Shown here piece after piece: positions 1 to 6,956 of a DNA stretch of 13,777 nucleotides (position 1 is the first letter of the stretch; every line of letters begins with the position of its first letter). Source of the DNA: Stramenopiles sp. TOSAG23-3 (Eukaryota; Sar). Location: the NCBI GenBank assembly GCA_900128585.1, contig LT642502.1, positions 1 to 13,777 on the forward strand, written 5' to 3'. Below the pieces are notes generated by a model. The model searched no databases, had not been told where the DNA came from, and saw only the letters and a list, made by a program, of their open reading frames with translations. The translations under genes were made by a program, and so were the position numbers.

Positions 1-126
1 GAAGAAGAAGAAGAAGAAGAAGAAGAAGAAGAAGAAGAAGAAGAAGAAGAAGAAGAAGAAGAAGAAGAATGAAGAAGAATGAAGAAGAAAGAAGAAAGAA
101 GAAGAATGAAGAAGAAAGAAGAGAAG
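1..126. repeat. GAA trinucleotide microsatellite at the left edge
   Basis: The window opens with about 23 perfect GAA units (1-69). These are followed by a degenerate zone in which GAA blocks are split by single T or A bases (GAAT, GAAA) up to about 126. The perfect array runs off the left edge, so its full length is unknown. An array in the same orientation ends the window. Confidence 0.97.
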
Positions 127-884
127 TCAAACTAAAAAGACGATTAAACTTATAATAAAATGCTTACTGCTATTACCTTGTTATATTAATTATTAGTATG
201 TTCTTAGAATAAAATAGCCTAATTATGATGATATATTTTATTATAAATAATTGAGATAAAATTCGTTCTTCTTCTTCTATTCAATATTATTATTTATTAT
301 AAGTGGAATACAATGAAATAAAGGATATGCCGAGGGGATCGCATTGTATATCTATACCGGTATCATCTCATCTCAGGGTATAATTATAATACCTCTCGCG
401 AAGCTGCAATAGCACCGCACGGCCCCTTTTCTGTCTTCTTTTTATTATTATTTATTAATTCAATATTTTTTATTTTCAACACATTCTATTTTTATTTTTT
501 TATTTGGTCTTCGTATTAATACTACTATTGATTTCTAAGAATTTTATAATTGGTGGTGGGTGGTGTATATTTTTATTTATTATTAATAATTTTATATTAT
601 ATTATTATTTATTCTTCTTCTTTCTTCGATCTTCTTCTTTTCTTCTCCTCTATTATTATTATTGGTATTAATACCCTCTTCTTCTTTTTCTTCTTCTCTT
701 CTTTCTTCTACTTTTTTTGTATTTCACGAATTATGTGTGTGGAGGATGAAAAATATGACTATATATAAGCAGAAAGAAATAGTATAATATGAGGAACAAG
801 TTTTTACACGACAATAAATTTAGAAATGTGTAGTGATACAAGAGAATAATTAAATAGAGGAAGGTATTTTATTCTTTTTAAACC
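127..884. other. AT-rich upstream region of the nucleoside hydrolase gene
   Basis: This is non-coding AT-rich DNA with TTC/CTT-rich and TAT-rich runs (about 600-720). A small island of more balanced composition (about 325-425) holds the palindrome ATACCGGTAT (354-363). GTATTAATAC occurs at 513-522, and the 12-bp palindrome GGTATTAATACC at 664-675. An open frame at 550-768 is only a translated TTC/TAT-rich stretch (almost all F, I, Y, S, L) and is not called. Confidence 0.7.
762..769 (+). promoter_or_regulatory. TATA-box-like element upstream of the nucleoside hydrolase
   Basis: TATATAAG is a good match to a TATA box and lies about 120 nt before the ATG at 885. If used, transcription would start around 790-800, giving a leader of about 90 nt. 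In such AT-rich DNA a chance match is quite possible, so this is a suggestion only. Confidence 0.35.
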
Positions 885-1934
885 ATGGCGACCATGGTAG
901 AGAAAAAGCGAATGATAGTGGACACCGACTGTGGAGTGGACGACGCGCAGGCGTTGATGATAGCGTTGGGTAACCTTTCGTCTTTGGACATCCTGGGAAT
1001 TACGTGCGTTTCCGGCAATGTGCACCTAGACAGAGTCCTGCAGAATGTTACCCGAGTCCAGCATATGATGAGCACGAAGATTCCCGTGTACAAGGGTGCA
1101 GCATTTCCCCTTACAGGTCCCTCCGGTGTGAACGCGTCGTTCTGGCACGGCAAGGATGGGCTGGGTGATAGCGGCTTCGAGGACTTCCCGGAGGAAGTTA
1201 TATATTCGAACAATAGTCCCACTGGTTCGGCAAATGGGAGTTATTCCAGCTTTGCTGCCAACAATGCATCGCTAAACATAGTTAGGCTAGCAAAAGACCA
1301 CCCTGGGGAAATCTCAATCGTTGCTCTGGGACCGCTGACGAACATTGCACTCGCAATACTTTTGGAACCGCAGCTTCCCTCACTGGTTAAAGAATTATGG
1401 TGGATGGGTGGCAGCCGGACCGGCCTCGGGAATGTAACGAAGACCGCAGAGTTCAATGCATTTGGTGACCCAGAGGCTCTCTCCCTGTGCCTGAATAGTT
1501 TTAAGTGCGTCCATTGCGTCGACTGGCAAGCTACCTTAGACCATGGCCTCTCGTTTTCGTGGTTTGAAGGTCTGTTCAACCAGAGTACAAACCCAAGTTT
1601 TGACAGTAACACGAACGCTCAATTTATGGAAAAAATATCTCGAAAGTTGATCAACCAGAGCAAAATATCGCCGTATTTTAAGTACGGCTATATGATCCCA
1701 GATCCCCTGTGTATGATTGCGTACATTTTTTCCAGGTCACGCGAAGAGCACGTTGACGCTTACGTAGAGATCGAACTCAGTGGGAAGCACACGCGGGGCA
1801 TGATGATAGTTGATGACGCTGCTTTGCCGATCGGGTCTGCCCTGACCGACGAGCAGAAGGTGGCCAACGTTAGGTTTTATACTGTCATCAGCATGGACGT
1901 CGTGAAGAAAGCATTTTACGATCTATGCTTTTAA
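885..1934 (+). CDS. Inosine-uridine-preferring nucleoside hydrolase family protein
   Basis: This is a 349-residue protein of the IU nucleoside hydrolase family, enzymes that hydrolyse the N-glycosidic bond of ribonucleosides to a free base and ribose in salvage. The family hallmark, a calcium-binding Asp cluster, is intact near the N-terminus (DTDCGVDDA, residues 13-21; D13, D15, D19, D20). Also visible are the GN turn (N45), HGKDGLG (88-94), ALGPLTNIALA (147-157) and AEFNAFGDPEA (188-198; E189, N191, D195). The C-terminal calcium Asp is D273. The preceding His typical of protozoal enzymes is Pro272 here, so substrate preference cannot be read off. Length is usual, if slightly long (family about 310-350). 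There is no signal peptide, so it is probably cytosolic. The start lies in an excellent context (AACCATGG); a second ACCATGG at codon 4 would give almost the same protein. The gene converges with malate dehydrogenase. Confidence 0.92.
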   Translation: MATMVEKKRMIVDTDCGVDDAQALMIALGNLSSLDILGITCVSGNVHLDRVLQNVTRVQHMMSTKIPVYKGAAFPLTGPSGVNASFWHGKDGLGDSGFEDFPEEVIYSNNSPTGSANGSYSSFAANNASLNIVRLAKDHPGEISIVALGPLTNIALAILLEPQLPSLVKELWWMGGSRTGLGNVTKTAEFNAFGDPEALSLCLNSFKCVHCVDWQATLDHGLSFSWFEGLFNQSTNPSFDSNTNAQFMEKISRKLINQSKISPYFKYGYMIPDPLCMIAYIFSRSREEHVDAYVEIELSGKHTRGMMIVDDAALPIGSALTDEQKVANVRFYTVISMDVVKKAFYDLCF

Positions 1935-2434
1935 ACTTTGTGCGGGTTGTTTCTGGAGATTGTGGCCGAAGTGGGTGCACGTTGGGGGGGGGTAGCGATC
2001 AGTGTAGAACGGCGAAGTGTGCAGCAGTGTGCAGTAGGAAAGAGGAGGAGAGGGTAACATCAGCTACGAATAGAACATTTGGGGTTGAATTGGAAATTTC
2101 AGCAGTCATATCCTCGTAACTTTCGGTGTCTCTTCAATAACAGCAGCAGCCTATTATTACATTTTTGTTAAAAAAAATTATGATGTTGTGTCATACATCA
2201 ATAATTTTTGTAATAAATACAGCGTGTATAGCATAACTTTTTCATATACTATAAATAATTTATTTTTTTAAAACGTTTTCAGAAAAATAATAAATTTTGT
2301 GTTAATAGTAATATACTGATTACTAAAGAGGTATCCCCAGAGTCTCCACCCCAAAGCAAAACAAAAGGTTTTGCGTGTGCCTATTGCGCAGTTTCTACCG
2401 CCCAGACTGGGGACAAAACCACCAGTCACATTTC
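1935..2434. other. Convergent intergenic region, 3' ends of two genes
   Basis: This non-coding spacer lies between two genes that point at each other. The first 170 bases are of mixed composition with a run of nine G (1984-1992), probably 3' UTR of the nucleoside hydrolase. The middle (about 2150-2320) is very AT-rich and holds AATAAA at 2212-2217 on the + strand, a possible polyadenylation signal. The frame at 1925-2119 overlaps the end of the preceding gene and resembles no protein I know. No RNA gene is seen. Confidence 0.6.
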
Positions 2435-3454
2435 TTAGTTGTCCTTTACGAATTGGACGCCCTTAGCTGCTTGTGCAACAAGGTCGGGAAGCATTGCATG
2501 CAATCCTTCCTCTTCAAAGGCGCTCAACTCGCCGTAGTGGAAGACATCTTCCACTCCGTTTTCTCCCAAAAGAACTGGGGTGGAAAAGAAAGGTGCCTGC
2601 GTAACATCGTTTTCGACAAACGAGCACTCGACAATACCCTCTTCGCCAGAAAGTCCACGCAAGACTTTTTCTGCGAATTCCGCGCCCGCATAGGCCATAC
2701 TAAGCGTGGCCGAACCTAAACCATCTTTGGCCTGAACGACTTCGTCGCCGCCGAATTGGATGCGGTGGGTAAGGGCTTTCAAGTCCTCTTCGGAGAAGTT
2801 GGCACCCTCTACTTGGGAAAGAAGCGGCAAGATGGTGGTTCCAGCGTGGCCACCGATTACGGTAACATCAACTCCGTCAACATCGAACTCTTGATTCTCA
2901 GAAACGAAGGTACGGGCGCGCACAACGTCTAAAGTGGTGACACCAAAAAGTTTCTTTGGGTTGTAGGTGCCTGCGTTCTTGAGCACTTCCGCAAAGATAG
3001 GCACGGTGCTGTTGACCGGGTTGCTAATGATCAAGTAGCAAGCGTCAGGGCAGTGCTTGGCGCACGCATCGGCAATGCCTGCAACAATACCAGCGTTGGT
3101 GTTGAACAAGTCGTCACGGGTCATCCCTGGCTTTCTTGGGACACCGGCGGGGATAACGACGACGTCGCAGCCGTCAAGGGCGTTGCCGATTTCGTCGTTT
3201 CCAACGTGGCCAGATACGGTCGCATTGGTGGAACAGTGAGAGATATCAGCGGCAACGCCTGGAGTGTTTACTACGTCAAACAGGGACAGATGGTCTACGT
3301 AGTCCGATTGTTTCAACAGCAAGGAAAGTGGCTGGCCAATACCCCCGGCGGCCCCAACGACGGCTACTTTGGCAGCAGCGGCCGGGGTCTTCGAAAAGGC
3401 ACGACGTCCAACAACGTTGGCAAGTTTTTGGGTAACACGGGCAGTGGTTTGCAT
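2435..3454 (-). CDS. MDH: Mitochondrial malate dehydrogenase (NAD-dependent)
   Basis: This 339-residue enzyme interconverts malate and oxaloacetate with NAD in the mitochondrial matrix (TCA cycle, malate-aspartate shuttle). Residues 1 to about 25 form a presequence: basic, hydroxylated, without acidic residues (R6, K10, R17, R18, K22), with a plausible cleavage near RRAF/S. The Rossmann motif is [17 protein letters not shown] (32-48), and D60 is the NAD-ribose-binding acid. Substrate arginines R107 and R113 lie in [13 protein letters not shown]145 in ISNPVNS, D176 and R179 in TTLDVVRA, and the catalytic H203 in [10 protein letters not shown]. All expected active-site residues are present and the length is usual, so I expect an active enzyme. 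It belongs to the mitochondrial/bacterial-type clade. The ATG at 3454 is right because it alone includes the presequence. A divergent spacer of about 1.5 kb separates it from the CIB-like gene. Confidence 0.97.
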   Translation of the reverse strand: MQTTARVTQKLANVVGRRAFSKTPAAAAKVAVVGAAGGIGQPLSLLLKQSDYVDHLSLFDVVNTPGVAADISHCSTNATVSGHVGNDEIGNALDGCDVVVIPAGVPRKPGMTRDDLFNTNAGIVAGIADACAKHCPDACYLIISNPVNSTVPIFAEVLKNAGTYNPKKLFGVTTLDVVRARTFVSENQEFDVDGVDVTVIGGHAGTTILPLLSQVEGANFSEEDLKALTHRIQFGGDEVVQAKDGLGSATLSMAYAGAEFAEKVLRGLSGEEGIVECSFVENDVTQAPFFSTPVLLGENGVEDVFHYGELSAFEEEGLHAMLPDLVAQAAKGVQFVKDN

Positions 3455-4927
3455 GGTTTCTTTTGAAGTGGTTTGTTATGGTTTCAAATTGTAATTGTTT
3501 ATTTTATTTTGATGTTAGATTTGCAATTGGTAATTATACCCTGTGATAATTCGATTGTTGATTTAGGTCAGGTACCTTTACACGAATACAGCCATTCGTT
3601 CATAAATCACGGAGACAGACATGCAAGGAGGTATTTCATTATCATCCTGCTCCTCTCTCTATTATTATTATGTATTTCGCTGCTTAAAATAATTTTATTA
3701 TTTTTTATTTTTTATTTGCGCGAAGAAAGAAGAAGAAGAAGAAGAGGAGAAGGAGAGAAGAAGAGAAGAGAACGAACGAGACACAGAAATAATTAATAAT
3801 ACATACATAGAAATACCATTATTATTGTCATGTCATCGTCATCATTTTTTTTAATTTTATTATTTTTTTTTAAAAAGATGATTATTAAAAAATAAGATTC
3901 CTCTTGCTTCCTTCTTCTTCCTTGTACTGAAATACATTACACAACATAGGAAAATGTGCGAATAAAAAAATATTATTAGAAAAACCTTCTTCTTAAAAAA
4001 ACAATTATTTTTATCAAATCTTAGCTAAGGTACGTTATACTACAATAAACACAGTATGGAGATAGAATACTATAACGTGTGGTCCTCATTCCTTCCTCCG
4101 CCTTTATCTCATTATATATAGGAATACAAAAGAAACGAGTGAAACGTTCAATTTGTATAGAGTATAATAATGGAAATAAATAAAAATAATAGTCGTCCTA
4201 ACCAAAATCCAATATAGGAAACATAATATACCTATATATATTCTTCTTCGTGGTATACTTTTAATTCGTAATATTTTATAGTAAAAGAATGTGTTTTGAT
4301 AAATATCTTTGACTACGACTCGTACTTATCGATGTTTGTATATTTATATAATTTAATCATGTATTGTTTTTCATATACATATAGGTATGTAAATAATGTT
4401 TCGAAATTAGAAACTGTGTGTGTGTGTGTCACGTGTCACCACAGCTCAGCAGTGCTCAGTCATACATAATTGAAGACAATGAAAATAATAATGAAGTTCT
4501 ATAATACAGTACAACAGTAGAACGAAAGACTTCTTGGGTTTTTTTGGAAGAAGTTTCATATTTTTTGAATATAATATTTTATTTGAGAAATTTTATTTAT
4601 TTTTTTTGGCTTTTTTTATTAACAAAAATAGGAGCACAGCATCATTATAATATTACCTTGGTATAATATTATCGCATCATACATACAACAACAAAACATC
4701 GTTATTCTTCATCATGTTCATGCGTTATTTAAAGTGTTATTAGTTCGAATACGCAATGAAGTGGCATCTGCATGAGAGCAATCTTTCCTTGCTTAGACTC
4801 GCGTTAAAGTACACCTCATCGGGATTGTCGGTAAGCCCGCGTCTTACTCGCACGCTCCGTTGACACGCCAAGTTTCTGGACCGATTCTGTTCGACCAAAA
4901 GAGGCATCGCTGGAAGCTCGGTTTATT
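3455..4927. other. Long AT-rich divergent intergenic region
   Basis: This spacer of about 1.47 kb should contain the promoters of malate dehydrogenase (leftward) and the CIB-like gene (rightward). It is dominated by A/T runs, with a GAA-rich stretch (about 3721-3770), a TG run (about 4415-4429) and a tandem GTGTCAC pair (4426-4439) that creates CACGTG (4430-4435). GGTACC occurs at 3571-3576. The last 180 bases are of mixed composition and are probably the 5' leader of the CIB-like gene. The frame at 3473-3796 is low-complexity and not called. No tRNA is seen. Confidence 0.6.
4756..4863 (+). other. Possible upstream ORF in the leader of the CIB-like gene
   Basis: An ATG at 4756 opens a 35-codon frame ending in TGA at 4861-4863, 64 nt before the main ATG. 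It sits where composition changes from AT-rich to mixed, as expected of a transcribed leader. It contains TCGGTAAGCC (from 4828), a donor-like GTAAG. Splicing to the nearest AG (4871-4872) would not join it in frame to the main protein, so I treat it as leader and not as a missing exon. No homology is recognised. Confidence 0.25.
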
Positions 4928-6034
4928 ATGGGACAGCAAATAACTAAATTTCTGGACCTTTTTGACCCAGAAAAAATACTGGAGAAATTACGAGAGGGGT
5001 GCCCATTGAGCGATGAGGATTTAGAGGATCTGCGAATGAATTCAAAACTCCCGATCTTGACGATTTTAAAACTTTACAGACGATTCCAAGAATACATAGA
5101 AGTTCTTCACCCCGACAACTTCAACGTCTTGGAGATCCCGGAGAACAAATTCAAGCACATCCCCGCCCTTCACTTCAACCCACTGCGCCGGCGCGTAATT
5201 ATGTGCTGCAGGAAGAAGAAGGAGGAGAAGAAACCAATTGTATTTTCCGATTTTGTAAATATGATGTCCATTCTAAATCCGGATGGGAAAATTGACGTAA
5301 AACTAAAGTTTGCGTTCCGGCTGTATGACTTCGACGAGGACGGGAAAATCGGTTTCGAGGACTTGAAAAAGTATTTGAACGCAGTAACGTTGTTTGACAC
5401 CGCGGCAGCCGCAACAAATGGCGACAAAGGGGGGGGCAAAGACAAAGAAAAAGTTGAGACAAATGGGAAAAGTGCTAAGAACGGTAGGAAGGGTGAGAAG
5501 AAGGAAGACGACATATACAACATATCACCAGAAGAGGTAATTGACCGGATTGCTAGGAAAACGATGACCGAGTGTGGGGGCGCAGAAGCGGAGTCCGACC
5601 CAACGGTGGCGTTTATAAAATTAGAAGATTTTGCGAAAACGTTAATGCATTCTGATTTTGCCGGGAAATATGCCCTTCACTTGAACTTAGGGCATTCCTC
5701 AAAAGTTTTGTTTACAAAGATACTGGAGGACCTGAAACAGACGAAAGATACGATAGACGACTCAGACGACGAGGAGGAACCAAAACCCGAGGAGAAAAAG
5801 AGCAGCATCAAGCTTCCGAACAGTGCAGTTGCCGAGAGCACCAACTTGGCAGCACAGAAGAAGCCCGAAGAAAGGCGGGTTGAAATTAAAGTCGAGGAGG
5901 AGGAGAAAGACGAATATCCGTACGACGACGATCAGTACTCGGATGAGCTAAGTGATTATACGGATGAAGAGGACCCCTACGAGGATTATATGAATCAATT
6001 AGACCCCAATGAACAACGTGGTGGCAATCGCTAA
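4928..6034 (+). CDS. CIB-like EF-hand protein with internal insertion and acidic tail
   Basis: This 368-residue EF-hand protein resembles calcium- and integrin-binding (CIB) proteins, small calcium sensors that bind membrane-protein tails. It begins MGQQITK, a good N-myristoylation signal, as in CIBs. CIB-like landmarks follow in order: a helix rich in acids (27-37), the LKLYRRFQEYI region (47-57), 'IPALHFNPLRRRVIMCC' (78-94, like the CIB segment before EF2), and FSDFVNMMSIL (106-116). One strong EF loop follows (D134, D136, D138, G139, I141, D145 at position 12). The fourth EF loop is degenerate (around 223-234, ending KLEDF), then HSDFAGKYAL as in CIB C-termini. Two features are unusual: a Lys/Gly/Glu-rich insertion (about 158-196) between the two EF hands, and a tail of about 110 residues (259-368) rich in D, E and Y. 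CIBs are usually about 190 residues. With Asp at position 12 of the strong loop, Mg/Ca selectivity is uncertain. A myristoylated membrane-associated sensor is inferred. Confidence 0.75.
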   Translation: MGQQITKFLDLFDPEKILEKLREGCPLSDEDLEDLRMNSKLPILTILKLYRRFQEYIEVLHPDNFNVLEIPENKFKHIPALHFNPLRRRVIMCCRKKKEEKKPIVFSDFVNMMSILNPDGKIDVKLKFAFRLYDFDEDGKIGFEDLKKYLNAVTLFDTAAAATNGDKGGGKDKEKVETNGKSAKNGRKGEKKEDDIYNISPEEVIDRIARKTMTECGGAEAESDPTVAFIKLEDFAKTLMHSDFAGKYALHLNLGHSSKVLFTKILEDLKQTKDTIDDSDDEEEPKPEEKKSSIKLPNSAVAESTNLAAQKKPEERRVEIKVEEEEKDEYPYDDDQYSDELSDYTDEEDPYEDYMNQLDPNEQRGGNR

Positions 6035-6529
6035 AAATTAATAATAAAAAATTTGTTTTGTTGAATTTTTTATTCGTTCGCTCCGCTGTGATCAACTATT
6101 ACCTATCTAATAAAACCAATATTAAGTATAATAATAATGTATTCTAATTAAGTGTGGTCATCAAGAAGAAGAAGAGGAAGAGGTGGATTGTTGTAGCTTC
6201 TCTTCTTCTTCGCAAAACGAAAAAAACAACAAACAACGACGAAGAAGAAGAAAAAATAAAATGAAAAAAAACACACAACACAACACACCACTGTATATTT
6301 TAATACAACAACAGGAGAGAGAGTTATTTATTATTATTGTTGTTCTATAATAAATAATAAATAAAGAAATTGATCAGCAAAGCATTTATTTATATCATAC
6401 ACAATCATCAAACGAATTGAAATAGAAGAAAAAAACAGCGAAGAAAAACACAGAAGCGAAGAAGAGTGTTGATTCGACTGTTTTTAAACTCTTTTGTCGC
6501 TTATTCAATATACCTCGCAGAAACGCACA
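6035..6529. other. AT-rich spacer before the Tim10-like gene
   Basis: This non-coding region has GAA/TTC-rich runs (about 6163-6255), CA-rich stretches and TAAATAATAAATAA-type sequence (about 6348-6365). AATAAA at 6043-6048, just after the preceding stop, could serve polyadenylation of the CIB-like gene. No gene is seen. Confidence 0.6.
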
Positions 6530-6811
6530 ATGTCCTTGTTTGGTAGAGGAAATTCACTCCAGAGGGATATGGAGCAAATGCAGCAGGAGCTGCACATTGA
6601 GGCCACCCAAGCTTTGTTTACTTCCCTTTCTAAGATTTGTTTCCGAAAGTGTGTCCCGCATTTTGTCGAAGAAGAGCTTGCTGTAGGTGAATTAAGTTGT
6701 GTAGATCGATGCGTTTCAAAGTATATGAAGACAAACGTAAAGGTTGGAGCGATCATGAATGAGTTCCAGCAAGCCGAAGCACTTGCCCAAGGAATGCAGC
6801 CACCACAGTAA
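6530..6811 (+). CDS. TIM10: Small Tim chaperone, Tim10-like (mitochondrial intermembrane space)
   Basis: This is a 93-residue small Tim protein. These hexameric chaperones (Tim9/Tim10 type) carry hydrophobic carrier precursors across the intermembrane space to the TIM22 complex. The twin CX3C motif is complete (C37, C41 and C57, C61) and should form two disulfides via the Mia40 pathway, so no presequence is expected. The second motif reads CVDRCVSKYMKTNVKVG, very like Tim10 (C-x-D-R-C-V-x-K-Y), which favours Tim10 over Tim8, Tim9 or Tim13. The spacing between the two motifs is 15 residues, one fewer than in human Tim10. The start is ATG at 6530 (context ACAATGT); the open frame extends upstream to 6494 only through a TTG, not a plausible eukaryotic start. 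Translation ends TAA directly followed by TAG. It faces the pseudokinase gene across 145 bp. Confidence 0.92.
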   Translation: MSLFGRGNSLQRDMEQMQQELHIEATQALFTSLSKICFRKCVPHFVEEELAVGELSCVDRCVSKYMKTNVKVGAIMNEFQQAEALAQGMQPPQ

Positions 6812-6818
6812 TAGGGCC

Positions 6819-6834
6819 TCGCGTCCGGACGCGA
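6819..6834. other. Perfect 16-bp GC-rich palindrome after the Tim10-like stop codon
   Basis: TCGCGTCCGGACGCGA is its own reverse complement and begins 8 nt after the stop codon. In RNA it could form a 6-bp stem with a CCGG loop. It is isolated GC-rich sequence next to AT-rich 3' flank. It lies in the probable 3' UTR of the Tim10-like gene and, on the other strand, near the 3' end of the pseudokinase transcript. Function unknown. Confidence 0.85.
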
Positions 6835-6956
6835 CGGTTTTGTAGTATACTTTTTGCGGTTTGTAAATTTTAAAAATATCTTCGGTATTAAATCATAGCC
6901 TCCGCGCAAAACCTTTAAATTTGTACAATAGGGAGCTCTACGTTATTTAAATTACT

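Noticed and set aside
550-768. Open frame of 72 codons
   Set aside because: It is made almost only of F, I, Y, L and S from TTC/TAT-rich DNA, a composition artefact.
1925-2119. Small frame after the nucleoside hydrolase, as a frameshifted C-terminal extension
   Set aside because: The hydrolase already has full family length, and the extra peptide is Cys/Gly-rich without similarity.
3053-3466. A 137-codon + strand frame opposite malate dehydrogenase
   Set aside because: It is antisense to a highly conserved enzyme and resembles no protein.
3473-3796. Open frame of 107 codons in the divergent spacer
   Set aside because: It has a hydrophobic start and an R/E/K-rich end produced by the GAA tract, with no recognisable domain. 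The region is more likely promoter.
4641-4673. Imperfect inverted repeat TAATATTACC / GGTATAATATTA, a possible hairpin or element end
   Set aside because: The arms need a 2-nt bulge and are almost pure A/T, so they are common by chance in this DNA.
4735-4760. GTTCGAAT, recalling a tRNA B box
   Set aside because: No A box, acceptor stem or cloverleaf can be drawn around it.
6494-6529. Twelve extra N-terminal codons for the Tim10-like protein, starting at 6494
   Set aside because: The triplet at 6494 is TTG. The first ATG is at 6530, in a good context, and gives a normal-length small Tim.
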